A stretch of DNA of 64,000 nt, from contig JAYJMM010000037.1 of the NCBI GenBank assembly GCA_037349105.1, forward strand, positions 3,100,001 to 3,164,000, written 5' to 3'. The notes under the pieces are model-generated. The model searched no databases. It was given only the letters and a program-made list of their open reading frames with translations, and was not told the origin of the DNA. Position numbers and translations under genes: made by a program. The DNA comes from Limnomonas spitsbergensis. Lineage: Eukaryota > Chlorophyta > Chlorophyceae > Chlamydomonadales. Below, one piece after another: positions 23,385 through 35,600 of this stretch (the stretch's first letter is position 1; every line of letters starts with the position of its first letter).

Positions 23385-24760
23385 ATCATGGACACCAACA
23401 AGTTTCCGATTGCCAAAACAACCCGGTGTGTCTAGGTTGCCTGATGTCTCGCGGTGAACAGCTGTGATCCTTCACTTGAAGGACTCAGAATCTCCTATGC
23501 CGTTATCCTTTCACAATTTCTTTGTGTCAATATATCTGACGAAACAAAAATGTTGCCACATAATTTCCAATCACGCCACCTGCCTTATTACAATGCCTTG
23601 CTTTGGTGGTTGACTCTGTTGCACGAGACACAGACAATTCATGAAGTTGGTGACATGAATGAGAGCCTTGGGCCGGTACATGAGCATACGGTATTAGAGC
23701 TCAAGAAACTGGAGGCAGCCGGGACTGCCCAGCAATGTTTTTCCTTGTGTCCTTACAGTCTAGATGTACTAGATTTCCTCTTCCTGTTCTGCCTCTCCTC
23801 TGACTCTTGTTGCGGCTCTTAGATCTCTTTTTCTGTATCTCCCCTTCACTTTTATGCACCCCCTGTTAAGCACACCCTTGCTCTTGGATATCCTTGTTAT
23901 TTCCTGGACCTTCTCTAAATCATACTTAGATCTCCTCTATCCATCAAAAAAGCTGGTAACCTCCTCCTTCACCGCCACCTTTCTCTGTGGCTATGCCACT
24001 GCTGATTTCTGTTGGGCTGCTACAGCCAGCCTTGACCCGCCCTGCTTCAGCCCTCTTCTGTTGACTGCTTGTCAGTGCCCCTTGCGTTAACTGCCAGTGC
24101 TACTTCTGGGGCACAGGCCCCATGCTGGGCACGGGTGAGTGTCAGATTCAAAATTTAAATTCCGGGAGAGATTTGTATGGGGTCTGTGGTGCATCAAGAA
24201 AGAAAGAAAGAAAGCTACGCCCTATTAGGGCGTGGAGGTGGGCAGTTGGGCACAATCATTGTGACTGAATTGTGTTTTATGTACATGCCATGGTGTGATG
24301 CCTATTTTGTGACTGGTCGGGTAGAGTTCAGGAATGACCAGAATAACCAGCGACACCTTAGCCCTGAGACCTGTCCTATCTGACCTGGCCAGTGTATTTA
24401 ATCTCCCATCGCATTGCCATACCTGCTGCTTGGGCCCCAGAGGCCGCAGATCCATTTTCGGCGCTGAACTTGTTGAGTCAAGTTGTGGCCACCGGGTAGG
24501 TCATGCCAGGACTGTAAAGGACTGGTTGATCCTCAGTATTTGAACATGCACTCTAAACTGCCCTGAATTCTGAACCCGATCCGGAATTCGTGCAGGTCCT
24601 GCCCTCAGGGACTGGACTCGAGAAACAACGGAAGCAGCATACTGTAGTCCGCGGAATGATTCCAGGGTGATCTTAATGAGGTGGACGATTTCGCAATGGC
24701 TATGGTAGGTAGGCGCCCAGGAGGTGAGGCAGTCATGCCCACTCCCCAAATGTGTGTCCA
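23385..24760 (+). repeat. Dispersed repeat family 1, copy 4
   Basis: Begins at the sequence that follows the minisatellite in copies 1 and 2 (ACAACCCGGTGTG near 23419) but has no array before it. The frame at 23454-23820 preserves GDMNESLGPVH and LELKKLEAAGTAQQ, which also appear in copies 1 and 2. The WAATASLDPPCF block near 24010 and the block ending VVATG near 24495 are further exon traces. An (AAGA)n tract lies at 24190-24213. Confidence 0.65.
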
Positions 24761-25012
24761 GGAGTTGCCGACAGGGAAGTGTCGCACCTCCACGCTGCAG
24801 CCGTAGCATGCCCACATGCCTCTGCGCTGCCCCCTGATTCCTGGCTGGGCTGCACATGCTGCGCAGGCTGTGCCGAGACACCTGCAGCACTTCCGGCCGT
24901 CCTCCCTCTCTGTCCTGGTGTCAACACCACACTCGAAGCAGGGCTGCCGCCGCGGCTCTCGGTGGTTTTCTGCGGCGCAGAATCCACACAGACATATGGA
25001 AGACCAGCTCAA
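24735..25012 (-). pseudogene. Cysteine-rich zinc-binding-like ORF fragment
   Basis: The minus-strand frame from 25012 contains regularly spaced cysteine pairs: CLCGFC, CFEC, KCCRC, TACAAC and WACYGC. The spacing suggests a treble-clef or PHD/ring-like metal-binding fold, though I cannot name a family. The frame runs on into family 1 sequence, where it loses coding character. It interrupts family 1 between copies 4 and 5. It could be a captured exon or a lineage-specific part of the family 1 element. Confidence 0.3.
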
Positions 25013-25079
25013 CCTCCCCCCTCACTGCGGAGGCACATCACCCCCACCCCCTGGACCCACCTTCCTCTTTGGCAAAGCC

Positions 25080-26050
25080 AGTCCTGAACGTGAGAATTCT
25101 GTTGGGTTGCTACAGCCAGCATTGACCCGCCATGCTTTGCCCCCTTCCTCTTTTTCTACCAGTGCAACATGTCTTACCCACCAGTGCTGCCTGGCCCAGT
25201 GGGGTAAGGCTGAGTTTCAAAATCAGATTTCAAGTTCTGAGAGAGTTTTGAGCAAGGTCTGTGGGTTTAACCGCCATCACCAGAGGGCCATCACAGATGC
25301 TTCTTGAACGGCGAATTATATAATTGTTGCAGTTGGCACATTTTACATGAAGGCCTTCCTGGTTTGTGTTTACATTTATAATCAGACCGGTATGGGCATA
25401 ATTGTTGTCACTGGGTTGTGTATGAGGTACATGGTGCGATGCCCTGTTGTCACTTGCCGGCTAGTGTTCAGCAATGACCAGAACAATCGGCAACGCCCTG
25501 GCCCTGGGACCTGAACTCCCTGACCTGACCTGACCTGACCTGACCTGACCTGACCTGTGAATTTTGTCTCCCACCCATTTACATACCTGGGCCTCAGAGG
25601 CCGAAGATCCATTTTCAGCTATGAATTCGTCAAGCCCAGTCGTGGCCACCGGGCAGGTCATGTCAGGGCTTTAACATGATTGTTTGATATCCAGTAGTCA
25701 GACATGCTCTCTGAGATGGAACGTCGCCCTCAATCCTGAACACCGAGCCAGGACTCTTGCAGAACCTGCCCCTGGCCCCCGGGCATGTGATTCCAGCGGC
25801 AGCGGAGGCAGTGTGCCACAGAATGCTGACCTGGTGAGCTTGATGAGGCTGTATAATTGTGTTCTGCTTGACATCAGGAACATGGGCGTGAACATGTTGT
25901 TTGGCGTCATGGCTCACTTGCAAAGACGTGTGATCATTGCACCTGTGCAAGACAGGCAGATTATATTATTGATCAAACCCTGTTTTCTTGATGAGACCCT
26001 CACAATTTGAAATACAATATCTTCATTGTCCACGAGTCACCAACAAGGAA
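25080..26050 (+). repeat. Dispersed repeat family 1, copy 5 (partial)
   Basis: Starts at the SVGLLQPALTR-type block (25095), has the exon trace DPFSAMNSSSPVVATG near 25605-25655, then the NLPLAPGHVIPAA trace near 25765 and the GELDEAV trace near 25830, which is followed by a stop. It includes a TGACC pentamer run at about 25513-25557 that is absent from the other copies. Confidence 0.6.
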
Positions 26051-27670
26051 TCCAGTGTGGGTGCTTGGATACCGTGTGTTGCCGGCAGCAGATGCCACGC
26101 TGGCGATCAAGGAGTCCACCTGCCATGCCAGCGTGGCGATCAATGATTATCTAGCCCACCCGACATGGACTAAATTTAAGCCCCCCCGCCCCCGTCACAC
26201 CGTGCATGGCGGGTCATATGTATCGTAAAAACGTGGACAGGTCCAGCAGTGCAAGGAGGTTAGGTCATGACTTGATATCACGTACACATTGACTGTGCTC
26301 CAACCTGATTTCTAGCAGTGCACTAATACTGGTAGGCACCAACTGTCCCTTGAGATAATCAAACGCAAACACAATGGGCTTAAGGAGTCCACTTGACAGA
26401 ATCACCAACTCCGATAAATTTATGTTTTGAGATAACTTGGCCATGCTGCGGGGCCTGCCTCTAATTTTTTGAGGATGTTATATTGCAGTGCTGGCCTCCA
26501 TATCTGAAGTATTACCTGATGTAAAGCCTAGGGTTGTAGCTCTGAAACCACCAGTGCTGTTTTTTCCCATCCTCTCGCAAAACCAGTCCTCGGCAGATCT
26601 GGCTGGCTCAGCTCAGATAAGAAGGGGGGCCTGGAATAAAGGACATGAAAATCAAGATGTGTCAGGAAAGAGTGGATACCTGACTTAAGGCATTCTGGAA
26701 CTCAGTGGCAGTGATATGGGGGCATGGCTGAGGGGCTGCATGGGGCAAGAGGCATGGCTTCCTGACAAGCCACCTTTGCCCCAAATTTGCAGCCTCGGGA
26801 GTGGGAATGGTGCACAAACTGGGTGGGCAGTCTTGATGAGCTACTCTCAGGCTCTCTGAATCACCGGACATCATAGCAATCAGTCAGGTTTGGAGTGAAT
26901 TCCAATCCATGAAAGACAGCCCTGATGTGGGCCACATGGAAGGCCATATCTGCATGTTGGATTGGCCAAATGACCCAGGGATGGTGGCAATGCCTCCGTC
27001 TATGCCCCACCTACACTCACTCAAGGATCTACCTTGCCTTAACCGGTAAGGCTCAGTCGCCGCAAGTTTGGTGCCCAACGGGGCAGTTTTTGGCATCCAA
27101 CTGCCATTCGGATTCAAATGATACCCCAACATGCCTCAATATACCATGTATGGCAAGCTGATTACAGCACTTGACGATGTAGCAACACACCAGGTCGATC
27201 GAGGCAGTTCCTAGAGAGATTACCTCAAATGGCAGTTGGTACTGCTAGTGTGAACCAGATTGGGACGGCGGGTCAAACTCAGTACCCCTAAAACGTGTCT
27301 ATACATCTGACCCGCCCTGTGCGTGTCGCACCTGGTCACACACTGCCTAGGGAAGTTTAAGTAAGACAAGTCCATTCGCGTAAATTTGGCAGTTCAACCC
27401 AGCCCTTGACCCTTCTGTTTAAAATAATATTCAATAGCCGGCATAAGCATTGGCCATGGAGGATTAATCCATAAATGGTTATCACATAACTGTTGCTTAA
27501 AAAATGACTTGTTAGGTGAACAAAAAGAAGTGCACAAAGCATTTTCTCCCTGATTGTCACTAAAGGCATCCATGGTGAATGGACTACCAGTCAAATCTTG
27601 GATCCTACTGAAATCGAGGAGGTTAAAAAACCTTTCATCCCCATAATTCAGTGGTGGAGGGCGGGCTAGC
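26051..27670. other. 1.6 kb without a supported gene
   Basis: Only short frames are present, none repeated in this window. A weak plus-strand trace at 27070-27130 (AVFGIQLPFGFK and a stop) is vaguely like a reverse-transcriptase palm motif, but I do not rely on it. The region leads into the gag fragment on the minus strand. Confidence 0.45.
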
Positions 27671-28740
27671 TGTAGCTCTAGCCCTTCCGGTTTGGCCGGC
27701 TGCCCTGCGTAGGAGGCTTCATCTTTTTCCTCTTCTCTGCCGTCATTTTGAAGGCGAGGCAGCCTTCATCGTGAGAGTAGTCTGAGTGCTTGCATATCCG
27801 GCAAACGGTACGGAAGTCTGGCCTCTTCTGGCTTGAGTCTTTCTTCACGCCACCCTGGATCTTCCAAGGCTCCTTCTTGCCCTTGCTGCCCTGTGGGTGG
27901 ACATTGGGAATGCCTTTCAGTTTAGGGCGATAAGGTTGTCGTTCATGTTCTTGATCATGAACAGGGACCATGCCTTGCAACTGCATGACCACAGTGTGTT
28001 TTGCAAGATCTTCCCAATCTGTCCATGCAGCACCAGTGCGGGGGTGGACCTTACTTAGAGGTCTCCCGTGTTTCTTTCTTGAGCCCTTGCCAGTACATTA
28101 ATACCAGATCAGGTGCAGATGGTGATGGTGGGCCAGCCCTGTTGATAAGTACTTTAAATGAGGTTTGGTACTCGGTTGGTGAGCCCTTTTGGCTTATGTG
28201 GTGCAGTGCCGCTCGTGCCACACGTTGTCGGTCCGGTTTGCTGAATGCAGCTAGCAGAGCAGCTTTAAACTGATTCCATGAGATGGTCTCTTGCTTATTC
28301 AGGATGGGTTCAGCAAATGCCAGGTAAGCTTCTAGAGCTTTGCCTGCAAGCATGTTCATGCCATGCACTGCCCAATCTTGCATAGGTACCTTGTTTCCGG
28401 ACAGGTAGTTTGCGAATAACATGAGTGAGTCCTCAGTTATGTCATCAGCCCCCCTTTAAAATTTAGAGGCTCCGGCACACGGCATCTGTTGTGCGCGCGG
28501 TCAGTGGTAGGGATTTCTACCGTTGGGCTTACCTCAGCCGGAGCCGAATGCAGGTCCAGCTACTTCATCAGCGACTGTAGGGGCCGCGGCTCCTGCCACC
28601 TTGAAATTGGGGTGCAGCGCTTTGAAGGCCTCGTAGTCAGCCTGTGTGACCCACTTCTCGTCAACTATCTTTTGAGCCAGCCGCTGAGCTGAGTTGATGA
28701 CATACGAAATGCCTTTTATCCTTCTTATAGGAAGGACTTT
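27670..28740 (-). pseudogene. Retrotransposon gag remnant
   Basis: Read from right to left. An N-terminal block (28690-28530) contains AQRLAQKIVDEKWVTQADY. A capsid-like block (28445-28051) contains WNQFKAALLAAFSKPDRQ and YQTSFKVLINRAGPP, typical of the Ty3-type gag fold. A C-terminal block (28040-27678) ends with a basic tail holding CRICKHSDYSHDEGC. The blocks lie in different frames: a stop near 28534, a shift in the G run at 28456-28461 and a shift near 28050. The cysteine motif has spacing C-x2-C-x6-H-x3-C, unlike the usual C-x2-C-x4-H-x4-C knuckle. No protease, polymerase or LTR pair was found. Confidence 0.6.
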
Positions 28741-28805
28741 TGGTTGTAAAGATCGTGTCTGTGAAGACCTCGATCGAAACTGACCGGAATCTCTTTTGAT
28801 AAATC

Positions 28806-28876
28806 CTTGGTCAGACGTTTAGTCTGCCGTTGGTCAGACACTGGGTCTGCCGTAGGTCAGACTCGTGGTCTGCCTT
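28806..28876. repeat. Three 23 bp direct repeats with internal dyad
   Basis: Three tandem units each read GGTCAGAC, a variable 6 bp, then GTCTGCC. Within each unit the two halves are near inverted repeats, so each can form a short hairpin. The array lies just upstream (in gag orientation) of the gag remnant, where a 5' LTR or leader would be. Confidence 0.65.
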
Positions 28877-29621
28877 AAGCTTCACCGGAGTGAGCTCTTG
28901 GTGCGACTGTGTTTAACAGACGCCCGAGGTAAACGTGTTTTCACACGCGCCTTACGAGTGCTTGCACACACGTGAAGGGCTTTGATTTTCGATGCCAAAT
29001 GTTTGACACCTCCCTAGGTCCCTCAATCGATCAGGGGCAAGTCGATACCTGCCCCCAACACTGCTCAAGAAATCAATGTAGCAACCTGCACACCTGGTGC
29101 AGATGTACTAAAATAATTATGTTGTAAAGAGCACCGCCTCGCTCTATACTGTCTGTGCCTCCTTACCTAAGATGCGGTATATCAATATATCATCCATTGC
29201 ACAGTCCAGATGTACATCACATGGACATCAGTATGCCATGTCAGACCTAGTAGCTTTAGGAACGCTACAGGTTCAACCTGGTAGGATATATCATTTGTGT
29301 ACGATCCGAGTTAATCAGTTGATCATTCGTCAGGTCCGAGTGAGCCTGTCGAAACACATGAGAAGCGGCTTCATCAGATTCACTCCAATCAGCAGCTTCT
29401 CTTCCCGGCCTCCGGATCCGGCCCCCGAAGGCCCTCAGCCCCCGTATCTTATTAGCTGAATCCCTCCCAGGTGCAAAAACGTCCAGCTACAGTATATTGT
29501 GTCCTGCTTAAGTATATTGCGGTATTCTGTTGATTTCGATACCGTCACGCCCTTCTCGACGCCCTTCCCGACAGTATCCACTACCGTCCACTTTGAGGCA
29601 AAATTTAGTTAGTCAGGTCCG
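28877..29621. other. Spacer and presumed promoter of the LysM-GH19 gene
   Basis: A 95-codon plus-strand frame at 29172-29459 has no recognisable domain. AGTATATT occurs twice at 29490-29520, but a TATA box cannot be asserted. No other feature seen. Confidence 0.4.
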
Positions 29622-29654
29622 ATGCGGATAGCCGAACTCTATAGAGAGAGAGAG

Positions 29655-32600
29655 ATGAGCGGGCATAAAGCAAGTAAGCCCCAAACATGGATCTTTGTAG
29701 CCTTTGCCCTGGCCCATGTGGTCATTGCTGCTGATGCGGAGGTAGTGTGCCGTGGCACCTACGTCGTGAAGTCTGGCGACACGTGCTTTGCCATATGGAC
29801 TGGCCAGGGCCTCACGGAAGCCGCCTTCAACGCCCTCAACCCCGGCATCAGCTGCAACACGCTGCAGGTGAGTTGATCTGTGGATGCATCGGTCATTTGG
29901 TCCGCCAGACAGCAAGCCGCGCAGATAGATCAAGAAAGAGAGTGGCAGGTCAAAGAGCATTGTGGGCGCCCCCCCCGTGCTGTATGGAGTGCGATATTTT
30001 ACCCATCCCCCTGTATCGCCCCCGCTGGTCTCACCTGCCAACCGCACTCCCCACCTGGGTGTTCAGCCTGAGTGGGATAACCCAGCCCCCCATGCACTTC
30101 TTGAACCATACCGATGAGGCACCCTCTCTTTGCCCGGCAGCAGTCTCAGAATGGAAAGGGGGGGGGCCTTTCACGGTGGGGACCTGCGTAGCAGGCACAG
30201 TCAGCAGGGCTGGCCCGGCGGGGGCCTCCGGCAGGTACGGTCAGCAAGGCTGGCCCTGGCGGGGGCTTGCGGACGCAGGCACGGTCAGCAGGGCTGGCCC
30301 CGGCTCAGATACACCTCACACCTCACAAATGTTTTTGGTTGTGCCTCTCACCCTATAGCTGACAGTGAATTCTTAACCCCCCAGCCAAGTAGAACTGCCT
30401 GCATGCCTGCTTCACCACAAGTCAGGTCGGTCAGGCAGTTTGTGTGGCCAACGCTTCTCCCACCGTGGCAAGCCCTCCTCCATCCACGGGCAGCAGGACT
30501 TGCAACGGCGGCGGCACCTACGTGGTGCAGTCTGGCGACACGTGCTTTGCCATATGGACTGGCCAGGGCCTCACGGAAGCCGCCTTCAACGCCCTCAACC
30601 CCGGCATCAGCTGCAACACGCTGCAGGTGAGTGGATCTGTGGATGCATCGGTCATTTGGTCCGCCAGGCAGCAAGCCGCGCAGATAGATCAAGAAATAGA
30701 GTGGCAGGTCGAAGAGCGGCACAGAAGATGCACCAGCAGAGAACTGCGAGAAAGCATTGTGGGCGCCCCCCCCATGCTGGATGGAGTGCGATTCTATACC
30801 CATCCCCCTGTATCGCTCCCGCTGGTCTCACCCCTATCAACCGCACTCCCCACCTGGGTGTTCAGCCTGAGTGGGATAACCCAGCCCCCCATGCACTTCT
30901 TGACCCATGCCGGCGAGGCACCCTCAGCTTTGCCCGGCAGCAGTCTTAGAATGGGACCAAGACTGGACTGCTAGCCAGTCCTCTGAGCACCTGACAGGGA
31001 CACTCACACATCAACAGGTTGCATTCAGTTAAACATTTTAATCGGTACTGGATCAATCATGTGATGCCTACCTGTGGCCACCATTGGCCGATTGGCACGC
31101 AACTTGGTGGGGCCTCCGTCAGGCACGGTCAGCAGGGCTGGCCCCGGCGGGGGCTTGCGGATGCAGGCACGGTGAGAAGGGCTGTCCCGGCAGGGGCCTC
31201 CGGCAGGCAAGGTCAGCAGGCTGGCTCTGGCAGGGGCTTGCGAACACTGGCACGGTCAGCATGGCTGGCCCCGGCTCAGATACACCGCACACCCCAGAAA
31301 TGTGTTAAGATGTGCCTCTCATCCTATCGCTGACAGTGAGCTACTGAGCTCTGAACCCCCAGCCAAGTAGAACTGCCTGCCTGCCTGCTTCCCCACGAGA
31401 CAGGTTGGTCAGGTAGTTTGTGCGGCCAACGCACCTACCACCGTGGCAAGCCCACCTCCATCCACGGGCAGCAGGACTTGCAATGGCGGTGGCACCTACG
31501 TCGTGAAGTCTGGCGACACGTGCTTTGCCATCTGGACTGGCCAGGGCCTCACGGAAGCGGCCTTCAACACCCTCAACCCCGGCATCAGCTGCAACTCGCT
31601 GCAGGTGAGTGGGTGCATCGGACCTCATCCCCAGCATCCACAACAACACACTGATCCTGCTGACCATGCCTGCGGCCGCAGGTCCCTGCCGTGCAGATTC
31701 GACAGAGGGTTCAGGGTTCTGCCCAGGGTTCTGTCCAGAGTTGGGTTCTGCCCTGGGATCTGCCCAGGGTTCTGTCCAGAGTTGGGTTCTGCCCAGGGAT
31801 CTGCCCAGGGTTCTGTCCAGGGTTTGCCCAGGGTTTTGTTCAGGGTTCTGCCCAGGGTTCTGTCCAGGGTTTTCCCAGGGTTTTGTTCAGGGTTCTGCCC
31901 TGGATTCTTTCCAAGTAAGCCAGGAGAGTATACCCTTTTGGTAACATGATATCCACCCCCTGTCCTCCGTTGGTGTTGCGTGCACCATTGCATTCATAGC
32001 TGCGTACTGCACGCTGCACTGTGCCTGGCTTGCGCTCTTAGGGGTTTGCCTGTCCCATGGTCCCACATTGCCTGCCCCCTGAACCCATATTCCTATACAA
32101 TGCAGGTTGGGCAGCTCATCTGCACCTCGGGTCTTCAATCCAGTTCATCTCTCCCTTCACCTCCTCCTCCTCCTCATCCGTCCCCACGCCTGCCTTCTCC
32201 ACCCCCTTTGCGTCCCCAGACCACTCTCCCGACCCCGGCCCCTCTCTCCCCTCCTCCGTCTCTACCCTCCCCTCCCCTCCCGTTGGTTTCACCTCCAGCC
32301 CCTTGCAACGCCACTCAATGCCACATGCCTGGCTGCTCCTCCGCCGTCCCAATCCCCCCAAATGCCACCTGCGCCTCCTTGTGGAGCTCGTATAATATCT
32401 CCAGCGCCACCTTCCTCACCCTCAACCCAGGCATCAGCTGCTCCACACTGCCTGCTGTTGGCTCCCCTGTGTGTGTCTCCCTGCCGCCTCCACCTCCACC
32501 CTGCAACGCAACTAAATGCTTGCCCGGCTGTGGGGCGTCCATCGTAGTCGTCGCCAACACCACCTGCGCCTCCCTGTGGAGCTCGTACAACATCTCCCGT

Positions 32601-35600
32601 GCCGCTTTCCTCACCCTAAACCGCGGGATCAATTGCGCCTCGCTGCCAGTTGGGTTGGCTATTTGCGTCGCAGGGCTGCAGCCCCTGCCATCCACATGCA
32701 GGTCGGTGGGGCCTGCCTGTCGTACTGGCATGCCTGTCATCAGGGCCTGCCTGATAGGGCCTGTCTGTCGTACGGGCCTGCCTGTCAAACGGGCCTGTCT
32801 GCTGATAGGGCTTGTCTATCATAAGGGCCTGCCTGTTGGTGGGGCCTGCCAGTTGGTGGGGCCTGCCAGTTGGTGGGGCCTGTCTGTGGGTGGGGCCTGT
32901 CTGTTGGTAGGGCCTGCCAGTTGGTGGAGCCTGTCAGTCGGTGGGGCCTACCTGTGGGTGGGGCCTGTCTGTTGGTGGAGCCTGCCTCTTGATGGGGCCT
33001 GTCTGTTGATGGGGCCTGTCTGTTGGTGGGGCCTGTCTGTTGATGGGGCCTGTCTGTTGATGGGGCCTGTCTGTTGGTGGGGCCTGTCTGTTGATGGGGC
33101 CTGTCTGTTGATGGGGCCTGTCTGTTGGTGGGGCCTGTCTGTTGGTGGGGCCTGTCTGTTGATGGGGCCTGTCTGTTGATGGGGCCTGTCTGTTGATGGG
33201 GCCTGTCTGTTGGTGGGGCCTGTCTGTTGATGGGGCATGTATGTTGGTGGGGCATGCCTGTTGATAGAGCCTCCCTGTTAATGGGGCCTGACTGGTGATG
33301 GGGCCTGTCTGTTGATGGGGCCTGTCTGTTGATGGGGCCTGTCTGTTGGTGGGGCCTGTCTATTGGTGGGTCCTGCCTGTTGATGGGACCTGCCTGTTGA
33401 TGGGGCCTGTCTGTTGGTGGGGCATGCCTGTTGATGGGGCCTGTCTGTTGATGGGGCCTGCCTGTTGATAGCGCCTGCCTGTTGATGGGGCCTGCCTGTT
33501 GATGGGGCCTGTCTGTTGGTGGGGCATGCCTGTTAATGGGGCCTGTCTGGTGGTGGGACATGTCTGATGATAGAGTCTGCCTGTTGATGGGGCCTGTCTG
33601 GTGGTGGGGCCTGTCTGGTGGTGGGGCCTGCCCGTTGATGGGGCCTGTCTGTTGGTGGGGCCCAGCTGCCGCTCCCTGAGCTGCGACCCCAGCACACTCA
33701 TTCCCCACATTCTGAACCCTGAGACATGAACCCCGAGACCTGAACCCTGAGACATGAGACCTGAACCCTGAGGCATGAACCCCGAGACATGAGACATGAA
33801 CCCTGAGACATGCACCCTGAGACATGAACCCTGAGACATGAACCCTGAGACATGAGACATGAATCCTGAGACATGAACCCTGAGACATGTGACATGAGAC
33901 ATGTGACATGAGACATGAGGCAGGAGACATGAGACATAAGACATGAGGCTTGAGACATGAGACCTGGACCCTGAGCTCTGGGCCCCGAGCTCTGAGCCCT
34001 GAGCTCTGGGCCCTGAGCTCTGAACCCCGAGCTCTGAGCCCTGAGCTCTGGGCCCTGAGACCTGAACCCTGAGATCTGAGACCTGAGCCTGGAATTATGG
34101 ATCCTGGGCCCTGGACCTGAGCATGTATGTTTCACCTGCGCTCTTATCCCTAAACCCCAGCACAGCTCTGAACCCTCCTCGGCCATTCTCATGCAGGGCG
34201 TTGAAGGTGTAGACGCATCTGTGAGATATGCTTTGTGTTTGACCTAACCTCCGTCCACAGAGACGCAATTGGCTATAGGACGAACCCCAAGACTCCGACA
34301 TTGAATTGTCTCATCGCGTCCTTAGCCCGCTTCTATGGTTAAACCTGTCAAAAAGCTGTCGGCTGGTTACCTTGCCTCTCCATCTTGAATCAGCCCTGTG
34401 CAACCCGTGGACCCTGAATTCTCACTCATGCACGCAGGGTGGCGCACCTGGTTGCAGGTGGGGACTCCTGCCTCTCGATCCTGATGGCGGCCAACCTATC
34501 CTGGAGCCAGCTGCTGGGGTCCAATCCGATGCTGGACTGCAGTGTCCTGTCCCCGGGCCAGGCGGTCTGCTTGGACGCAGGTAGGGAGGGGTCTTGCTTC
34601 AGCTTCCGTGTCCCCCTGCGCCCGCTCTGTTCTCGACTGCAATGCCCCCTTCCCGCACCAGATGTATGGAGATGGATGGGGCCCTGAAGCGGGCTTTTGC
34701 CACCCCTCAAGGCTCGCCGGAATTCCAGTGGTCAAGGAGATAAGGGTGCCGCTCCCCTTCCGCACAATGTGTGTGGGGGGGGGTTCGGAAATTGCATTGC
34801 TGTGGCCGTATGATGTGCTCCTTTAGCTGTCCCTCAAGCACCTCCCACAAAGCCCCCCCCCTCCCCCAAGCGCCATCCCCAACTGTGCCCTGTGTGCCCC
34901 CAAGCGCCGCATCGCTTGTAATGTGTTTGGCCCCCTATCATGCGCCCTCCCCCCCCCTCCCTCCTCCCTCCAATTCGCATCCCCCGCCGTGTCCCTCTCC
35001 CGCTGGCGCCCAGTGCACGGACGCTCAGACTGCTGCAGGCGGCAGCAGCAGCTGCTTCTATCCCGACCCAGGCATGCTTGCCTTCTCCCTATGCCCCCTC
35101 TCCCCCCCTCTCCCCCCACAGGTAGTGTTCTGTGCAACAACTCTGATACTGCTGCAAGTAGCGGCAGCTGCCTCTGCCCTGGTCCGGTCACTACCGTCTC
35201 CTCCAACGACACCTGCTCCAGCCTGCTAGTAGCCCTGACAGCATCCACCTTGCAGCAGCCGGACTTGCTCACTGCAGAGGTGCTGCTGGCGCTCAACCCT
35301 GGGCTCAGCTGCCCTCAAGGCAGCCTGGGGGTAAACTGCTCCCAGCAGGGCAACGGCACAGGGGTGAACTGCAGCAGCACGGGAAAAAACTGCTCTCAGG
35401 GCAGCAGCCCTGGGCTCAGCTGCTCTCAAGGCAGCCCTGGGCTGAACTGCTCCCAGGGCAGCAGCCCGGGGCAGAACTGCTCTCAGGGCCTCGTTATCGG
35501 GGCGTCTGTCTGTGCATCGGCCGGAAGTGCCACTACGCCTGCTGTGAGCTGTGTCCTGTGGCATCCGGTTGCTGCGGGGGACACATGCTGGAGCTCATGG

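Noticed and set aside
27070..27130. Possible reverse-transcriptase motif (AVFGIQLPFGFK)
   Set aside because: Single short stretch with a stop right after it and no supporting neighbouring motifs.
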